Positions 57,371 to 64,000 of a stretch of DNA of 64,000 nucleotides are shown here, in pieces. The stretch covers positions 23,632,501 to 23,696,500 of the forward strand of contig NC_084896.1 of the NCBI RefSeq assembly GCF_958979055.1, written 5' to 3'. The first letter of the stretch is position 1. Each line of letters opens with the position of its first letter. Source of the DNA: Alnus glutinosa (taxonomy: Eukaryota; Streptophyta; Magnoliopsida; Fagales; Betulaceae). The notes under the pieces were generated by a model, which did not search any database, was not told the origin of the DNA, and saw only the letters and a list, made by a program, of their open reading frames with translations. Both the position numbers and the translations under genes were made by a program.

Positions 57371-59835
57371 TTACTCCGACTTCAAGTCTTCTTCCAACAA
57401 CATTTCAGAGGATTCTTGTCTTGTAGATGACGAGCTCGAAAGAAGACCAATAGCCTCATCCTGAACTTCTTGATGCAGCTGTGACACACCTGAATGGCCT
57501 TCCACAGGTGTGTTATTGGGAGACAAAGGAGGTTGTTCTGCATCAAATCGTGCCCATTTCCTATCCTTGGCATGAACTAAAGTAGGATACAGTAAAAACC
57601 CAGTGACTATTACTGCACCACTAACTATGAATGTCTTCACAGAAGCCAAGCACATAACAAGAACAAGCATCAATGAAGGAGGCAAGCAAAGCATCATCAC
57701 CCCAAATGTTTGCAATGGAACTCTATAAGGTCTATGAAGATCTGGCATCTTTATTCTCAATTTTATAAAAGCAGCAAACTCAAGAAGCATTCCTATAGCA
57801 TATAAGAAATTAAGAAATTCCAAGATTTCCTGAAAACTCATCCATGACAAGAAGATAACTCCAGTGGCAGAGCACAAAATGCTAATGGTTGGTGTCCCAT
57901 ACCTCGATCTACAAGGAAAATTTGGAGAATGATTGTCACATAATAGCTCACCACAGTGTTTTCTTTCTTTCTTTCTTTTTCATCCAAACTTTAGTCAAAA
58001 TTCATGTAACAGCCAATTATTTTGGAGATTGGAAGCAAAAATATTGAAAAATACTTCAAATAAGATTGAATTGTGCTTAAAAGAAGCATGAAACATATGG
58101 TTGTTGGGTAGACCAGGGGAAGAATAAGTCCATTTTGAATACTGACATAGTATTTTGTTAAAAAGGCCAGGAGATAAGCACCATACCGACCATACTGTTA
58201 ATTTCTTCTTCAGAAGTAAATTTAGAAAGCAATGAGAGGTTATTTTCTATAAAATCTAAAGAAACCTGTGTTTGCTTTGATGCTACCTTACCAAACAATG
58301 GTTTAGGCTCTTGTATATATAGAGAATAGAAAGAAATTACATTTGAGTAGGAGAGTACAAATGTGATGAGAATGAAAGACTATAATCTGATCTAAGTGTT
58401 TGAATGCTAAACAATAACTAATTCTGATTATTTGAATGCTAAACAATAAACCTTATCACTTAGATCCTCTACACTAGCTCTTATCTTTATCTTGAGTGTG
58501 CATAGACGTAGGCCTTTTATCTTGCGGACATATATCTAGCTGAGGGCTAGATATGTCTTTAACATTTCCAAATGAATAATGCTATTTAGTAGATTGCTAT
58601 ACGACTGCCCTATAACTGGGATGACATGGAAATAAAAATCAGCTTTTGAATCAACAATGGCATCTAGAAAAGAAAAATCAATTGCTAATTTTCACTATCA
58701 CGTCATCCTAATTGTATAACAGTCGTATAACCGTCTAATAAATAGCATTTCTCTTTCAAAAAAGTTGCTTCCAAAATCTTAAACTTCAAATAAAACGGGA
58801 AGTAGAAAAGTGTCTCAAAGAAAGCACCTAGTAAGGAAGCAAACAAGGCAAAGTGACTGACCTTGAAGCAAATATAGCTGGAAGCAATCCCATCTCACTC
58901 ATCCCAAGAAGTTGAAAGGCATCAGCACTCATTTCTGCTTCAAACAGCCCCATGTTAGACATTGCAGCAGCTGCTTGAATCCACCACTTGAGCCAATAGC
59001 CACCTATCAACATCCCAACTTCTGCAAAATAGCCATCACTCCACTCACTAGGTGCAGACTTTGTAGCACCTGTTCCTGCAAGTAGTGGAATCAAATATGA
59101 TGAAACCACCAAAACCACAGCCCCAAAAAGCGCCTTTGGAAATGTCTTGCTCGGATTTTCAACCTCACCAGCAAGAGTACTTGCCTTATCCCAATAATTC
59201 AAATTCCAAAACATGCTATTGAAGTACCCCCTCCAATCCACCTTCTTAAAATCTACAACTAGCCACTGCTTAGGCCTTATTCGGGGAATTGAAAGGATAG
59301 CCATCACCAGAAATGGGAAAAGTGAGAAAGCTGCAAGGGTAACTGCGGAAAACCCAACAATATGCAGGCCACGATAATTCAAATAAGTCAATGAAACTGT
59401 AATTCCTAATAGAGATGGTATTCGTGCAGCCAAATTGTTAAAGATTGGAAACGAATGCTTCAAGTAATCGAGGAACAAGACAGGGTAAAGGGCATTGTCC
59501 ATAACCCCACTAAACCATTTCCAGAACCCTTCCTGAAATCCCCAGAAAGGGCCAAAAGCTGTTGATATCCAAATAACATATCCACCATTTTCAGGGAAGC
59601 TTGTGGCAAGCTCCGCTGTCACTAAAGCTTCAGGAATGCTCCAAACTAAAGGGAAAATCAAGAAACCAAGCAAAGACAAAAGAGGGCCTCCTCCAGCCCT
59701 GACTGAATCCTCCACTCCAAAAGGACCCCCAGAAACCTCATAGAAAATTAGAGCTATAAGAGGCAGTAATGTTAGTTTTGGATTTGTTTTCACAGTAGTG
59801 CTCTTTTCATCACTTACCATTCCCTCTTCACCCAT
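57371..59835 (-). CDS. Polyamine/amino-acid transporter, PUT (LAT-like APC) family
   Basis: Two exons, 58862-59835 and 57371-57908, with a GT-AG intron between. The product is 503 residues. About 12 hydrophobic helices fit the amino acid-polyamine-organocation (APC) fold. Residues 22-60 hold the first helix and the motif [19 protein letters not shown]. Later come [25 protein letters not shown], a segment with [12 protein letters not shown], and the last exon with [12 protein letters not shown]. The hydrophilic C-tail is Ser-rich and ends ELDLKSE-like (EEDLKSE). Plant PUT/LAT proteins take up polyamines, and some also carry other amines or paraquat; this one is closest in style to the PUT5 branch (At3g19553), by memory. 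Substrate inferred. The intron contains a MITE. It is divergent from the Erv1-like gene. Confidence 0.9.
58578..58752. mobile_element. MITE in the PUT-gene intron
   Basis: AATGCTATTTAGTAGATTGC and the complement of the right end, AATGCTATTTATTAGACGG, form inverted repeats; both continue into CTATACGACTG/TTATACGACTG. A related broken copy lies at 898-1053. Confidence 0.7.
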
Positions 59836-61198
59836 CCACAGACAAAGAGGGAGATGGAGAGATCGAAACTTTGAACTACAACTAGTTTATAGGATTTAGT
59901 CAGCTAGGATATGCTTAAATATCAGATCTTTTCTGGGTTATGAAGCAAAAACCCATCAACCAAACTAATCTAATATGAAGCGGTAGATTGAATCTAGTTT
60001 TTCAGAAACTACCTGTTTTGAGGGATTACACAAGTGGGTATAGCCTGAAATTCGTAGAGAGAGATTTGATATCTCTCTCTTATCCTACTCCTTCAGGATG
60101 TGGAATACTGGGACAAAAGCATTTGATTCTGCACAGAAATGGGAGATCCATTGTTATCACATTGAGAAGAAAAATCAATCCTTGACTTTGATGGGTTTTA
60201 CGTTATTAAACGCGCGGTCAGAAGCACGTGGCAATAGGTGGAGCCTCCGAAGGAATAACTGAATAAGCGACAAGCAATTTTCATGGGTTGCGTGATAGAT
60301 TCGCACGTTGAATTATGAGCCAATTTGGAAAGAGAATTGCCGGTTAGTACCTAAAAAGTGGTAAGCCACGCGATCGTGATGACGTTCTTCTAGAGACCTT
60401 TTCTACTCTTTTCTGTTTCATCTCGTCTAAAGAAACAAAATTTTTTTAAAAAAAAAAAAAAAAAAAAATCTTTCTAAGTGATTTAATTTCAAAATGAAAA
60501 CTTCTCACCTGTTCATTATCTTTGATTAATGAAATTTTCAAATTTTTCATTCAAAAATTTATGTTAAAATAATTAAAATATAACACATGGACATATAAAT
60601 AATATAGAAAAATGTTATATTTCCCATAGTGATTAGGAACGAACCAACCAGGGTTAGGCTGTCCCGCCACTGCCATGGCTGGAGAGACTTAGCCACCTTG
60701 GTTGAGAAATAATACAGCTATCAGGGGTGGTTTAATTACTTTCAGATTGACCGTAAGGGTGGCTGAAACTATTTTTAGGCCAAAAAAGAATTGCTGCACC
60801 ACCTCAAGGCCCTTGAGATGGTTTTGGCCACCCCAAGGGTCTTGGAATGGTTCTGCCACTTCGGCAAAAATAAGATGCCCAGTCATTAAGATTTTTTATT
60901 ATTGTTTATTTTTAATTATTTTAATTAATTTTTTATTTTATTTTTAAATTTATTTATTTTTAATATAATGTAAGACATGTGACAAAAGTATAATAGAAAT
61001 ATTTAGATAAAAGTTATATTTTTGGCACGTAGTTTAATAGGTTACTTTAATTACCTTCAAAATGCAGAGAACAATTTTAAAATAAGATTTTTTTTTTTTT
61101 TTTGGTTATATTTTTTCCTAAAATATGTCATAAACATATATTTTGAGACGTTTAGAGTAACAAATGTCTATTTGCCGCTCTCTCGTTCAGTCTCAAGA
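59836..61198. promoter_or_regulatory. Shared divergent upstream region of the PUT and Erv1-like genes
   Basis: 1.36 kb between two divergent start codons. CACGTGG near 60225 is a G-box. At about 60640-60900 lies a GC-richer repeat with repeated CACCTTGG / GGGTGGCT / GGCCACCCC words of a type common in dicot repeats. A T-rich stretch and the Erv1-like leader follow to 61198. Confidence 0.4.
60640..60900. repeat. GC-richer interspersed repeat
   Basis: Inverted words such as GGGTGGCT and GGCCACCCCAAG around CCTCAAGGCCCTTGAG (a near-palindrome) mark it off from flanking AT-rich DNA. Family not identified. Confidence 0.45.
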
Positions 61199-64000
61199 AT
61201 GTCTGAAAATCCATTGCAGGCTCTCTGCCAAACCTTTGAGAAAGTCTCAAGCTCCATTCAAACCCATCTCTCCAATCTCTTAGGCCAACCTCACCACCCA
61301 TCACCCACAAGAAAAAAGCCTCCATTGTCTCTCTCTTCCCCATCCAAAGTAAACCCATCAAGCAATGACTCTGCTGCCCCTCTCCAACCCAATGACATTC
61401 TCAACAAGGTACCCATTTTTCTTCTCGTCCTCTAGGCCAATTCATTCACTTCGTATCTGTATTTGTATTCCATATATCTGTGTGTTTCTTTTTTAATTGT
61501 TTGTTTTAAATGTCATTGAGTTGAAGCTTAGTAACTGTTTGACAAAAGTCCGAAGTGAATAGTGCACTCTGATTTTTCTATGTTATTGCATGAGGGTCTT
61601 TATCTTCTAATTGCAAAAGAACTTTCACTTTGGTATTGCTGTGTTCTATCTTTTGCTTATTTGGCGTATCTTAAAATTGTGAAGATTGGGTATTGTTTTA
61701 TGTGTTGTAAGCGCGGTTTCTTGGTCTTCATTGGGTTCTCTAAGCCAATGATATCTGTTATTTTAGAAATTTTCAGCTGCGGACGCAGTTAATGGTGAAT
61801 ACTGGTCAGAATAGTGTCCTTGTTTGAGCCATATAAGTGGTTTATGTGTCCATTTCGTGCCAGTCTGGTGCCAAGTGTTGAACTGGCCCATTTAAGTTGC
61901 ACCGAAGGATTTTTTTGGGCCCTTGTTTTTCTCATCAACCTAACACAGCCTATTTAAATGGGTGACAAAAGAGGGGTTTGCATTTAGGGTTTTAACTGAA
62001 GTCACCATGTGTATAGAAGGTGATCCAGTGAGGTCCACCAGCATGTGAGTTTCTTTCCTTTCCTAAATTTTTTAAAAAGAAATGTGGTTACTTATTCATA
62101 AGTTGTGTTTCCACTACGTAGTTTGGATTAATTACCAACTAATTGAATCATAATCTACATAGCAATTTAGGTGAAAAATTGCATTATGACTCACAATTAT
62201 TCCCTTCTCTTCAGGGAAAATCTGCTTCACCTGTAACCAAAGAAGAGCTTGGAAGGGCATCTTGGACTTTTCTTCACACCCTTGCTGCTCAGGTTTTCTC
62301 ATTTCCATTGCTTTGATGGTTTTATATCCCCTTCTCCCACCCCCGGTTGGTTATACACTTATACTTCTTGAATTCACAACTCTAATACATGTTTTTCATT
62401 TTTCATTACTTTTCATTTTTTTTTTTAAATGTTGGTTAGAATGACCTGTTGGAAGAAAAGTTAATCTTCTTTTGGATGAGAGAAGCAACAATCTATGTCA
62501 ATTTATTGTCTCGTTTTCTTATTTTGTTATATGCAACAATGTAAAAGACCTTTTTGATCTTCTCAGTATCCAGATAATCCAACAAGGCAACAGAAGAAGG
62601 ATGTAAAAGAATTGGTATGTTAGTCTATCTCTCTGTGTGTGGTCTCTTCTCATATTTCCATCCATTCGTCACATTTGACTATTTATTTTGATATTGAAAG
62701 TCACCTATTATTTCTCTTCAAACCTGTTATCACTGTTCACTTTTAATTTTCAACTTCATGGTTAATGATGGGAAGATAAGTTGGAAGTAGCTTTTACTGA
62801 AATAAGAAATCAAGAGTGATGCTAGGTAATGATGTTGATGAGAATTTAATGGACTTTCTTGGAGGATTTCAGGCAAAGCAATATTCATAAGAAATAATTA
62901 TTTTAATGATAAAGGTATAGGGACATTATATGTGAAACTAAACAGTTACTCAAGTCATTGGTGTGGTTTAAGTAGGATCGGTTGGCTTAAACGGAATGTC
63001 ATAGAAGTCATGAAAAAGACTGATCCAATTTTTTTGATTCACTAAATTAATCAAATATACCAAATATGATTATTGCTGTGCTGAAATTGATGATAACTGT
63101 TCATTTTGTAGATCTGGCTGGTCTAAGAAATGCATCATCATTGGTTATGATGGTGGTATTAGTTCTGGTAGTGAGAAGATAATGATTGATATGATACTAG
63201 GACGGAGTGTCTCGAAAGAATTATTTCTCATCTATGAAGCTCAATTTTGTTGTCTATTAATTAATGTGCACCAAAAGGCAGGGCCACAGAATGAGCAGCT
63301 TTAAGAGTAGAACAGGCTATCATTGGGTTAACCTAACCCAGTATCAGCCTTGGGCCACTGACCCTAATGCTTATCTCCAATTTCTTAAGCTTCATTTGTT
63401 TTGAAAGTGATATCACATTCTCTTATGAAAATTGATACACTAAGATTCTCATTCCTTGACAGCATAAAGTTCAGCGCAGTGTGGATGTTTTGGGTTGTTT
63501 CATCTATGTGCTGTATTCGTAAGATCATTATGCTTAATTGGAAAAAAAAAACTAGATTATCCAGTACTGGTACATTTTATCTCCAGTAGAAACCTAGATG
63601 CCTACAGAGAATGAAGCAACACCAAAATTTGGACCTCAATCCAGGATATTGTAGATTTGGCATGGGCTTGAGTGGCTGTATTAATGTGCTTAACTGACTA
63701 CAAACCCACTTCGAAAGATTGTTTTATCTTTCATTTTGTGAGAAAGAAAAAATGTTTTTCATACACTAACTCTAAAAAGTTCATTATGTCACTCTTTCTG
63801 AATTGAAAATACGATCAAAATCTTTTTAGCTCAGAAAGTTATATCCCTATTTTTTTTGGAAATAAATGGTTATACTTGAAACCTGTACACACATGGAGTG
63901 AGAACAACTGTATGTTACCATCGTAGCTGTTGCCCTTTTTAGCTATTGTAAGCAACTAACATGATTGCATTCATCTTGCAGATGGCAATATTTTCTCGAA
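61199..64000 (+). CDS. ERV1: Erv1/ALR FAD-linked sulfhydryl oxidase, 5' part (gene continues past the window)
   Basis: Four exons seen: 61199-61408, 62215-62292, 62567-62614 and 63982 to the window end. All boundaries fall between codons. Residues 1-70 form a Ser/Pro-rich N-terminal region (MSENPLQALCQTFEKVSSSI). The core begins EELGRASWTFLHTLAAQYPDNPTRQQKKDVKELMAIFSR, the first helices of the Erv1/ALR domain. The CxxC redox pair and FAD-binding helices would lie in later exons outside the window. In plants Erv1 works with the mitochondrial intermembrane-space import system, oxidising cysteines (family knowledge; Arabidopsis At1g49880). The intron before exon 4 is 1.37 kb of AT-rich sequence with no gene supported. 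Only about 100 residues are visible, but the match is strong. Confidence 0.88.

Noticed and set aside
60640-60900. Possible coding exon upstream of the Erv1-like gene
   Set aside because: Base composition and inverted words fit a dispersed repeat, and no exon-like splice sites or family motif were seen.

Overview
This window looks like nuclear DNA of a woody dicot, probably a rosid tree. The reasons are AT-rich intergenic sequence, multi-exon genes with GT-AG introns, plant-only gene families, a plant L1-type LINE, a tRNA-derived SINE, and many short inverted-repeat transposons (MITEs). I cannot name the species. I saw no bacterial, organellar, CRISPR, rRNA or tRNA features and no LTR retrotransposon.

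Layout. A repeat-rich start (1-1700) contains a MULE-type MITE nested in another MITE. Next come a GNAT-like acetyltransferase gene (1774-3319, +), an intronless MAPKKK-type kinase (6632-7978, +), an eight-exon prolyl 4-hydroxylase of the P4H9 type (11746-22131, +) with a LINE remnant in its largest intron, and a five-exon gene for a 922-residue repeat/coiled-coil protein of unknown function (24359-29245, +). A second copy of the kinase lies in opposite orientation (30166-31437, -). The two kinases sit in an inverted segmental duplication (about 5030-8224 and 29950-33400). Each arm carries its own later insertions, and the other arm keeps the empty site.

From 35343 to 38166 lies a tandem array of broken DREB2-type (AP2/ERF) gene pieces. 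Each unit pairs an antisense AP2 fragment with a sense gene copy, so transcripts crossing 36300-36990 could fold into a long hairpin. Then follow a seven-exon secreted LRR protein (40499-42311, +), a LINE RNase H fragment (44336-44815), a four-exon Mpv17/PMP22-family gene (46356-49235, +), a SAGA subunit Hfi1/Ada1-like gene with a 5' UTR intron (53772-54854, -), a two-exon polyamine/amino-acid transporter of the PUT family (57371-59835, -), and the first four exons of an Erv1/ALR sulfhydryl oxidase (61199 to the window end, +).

The genes do not form one pathway; this is an ordinary plant gene neighbourhood. The unusual parts are the inverted kinase duplication with datable insertions, the DREB2-derived palindromic array, and the repeat protein at 24-29 kb. 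Exon boundaries come from reading splice sites and checking phase; every multi-exon model given here keeps an open frame.
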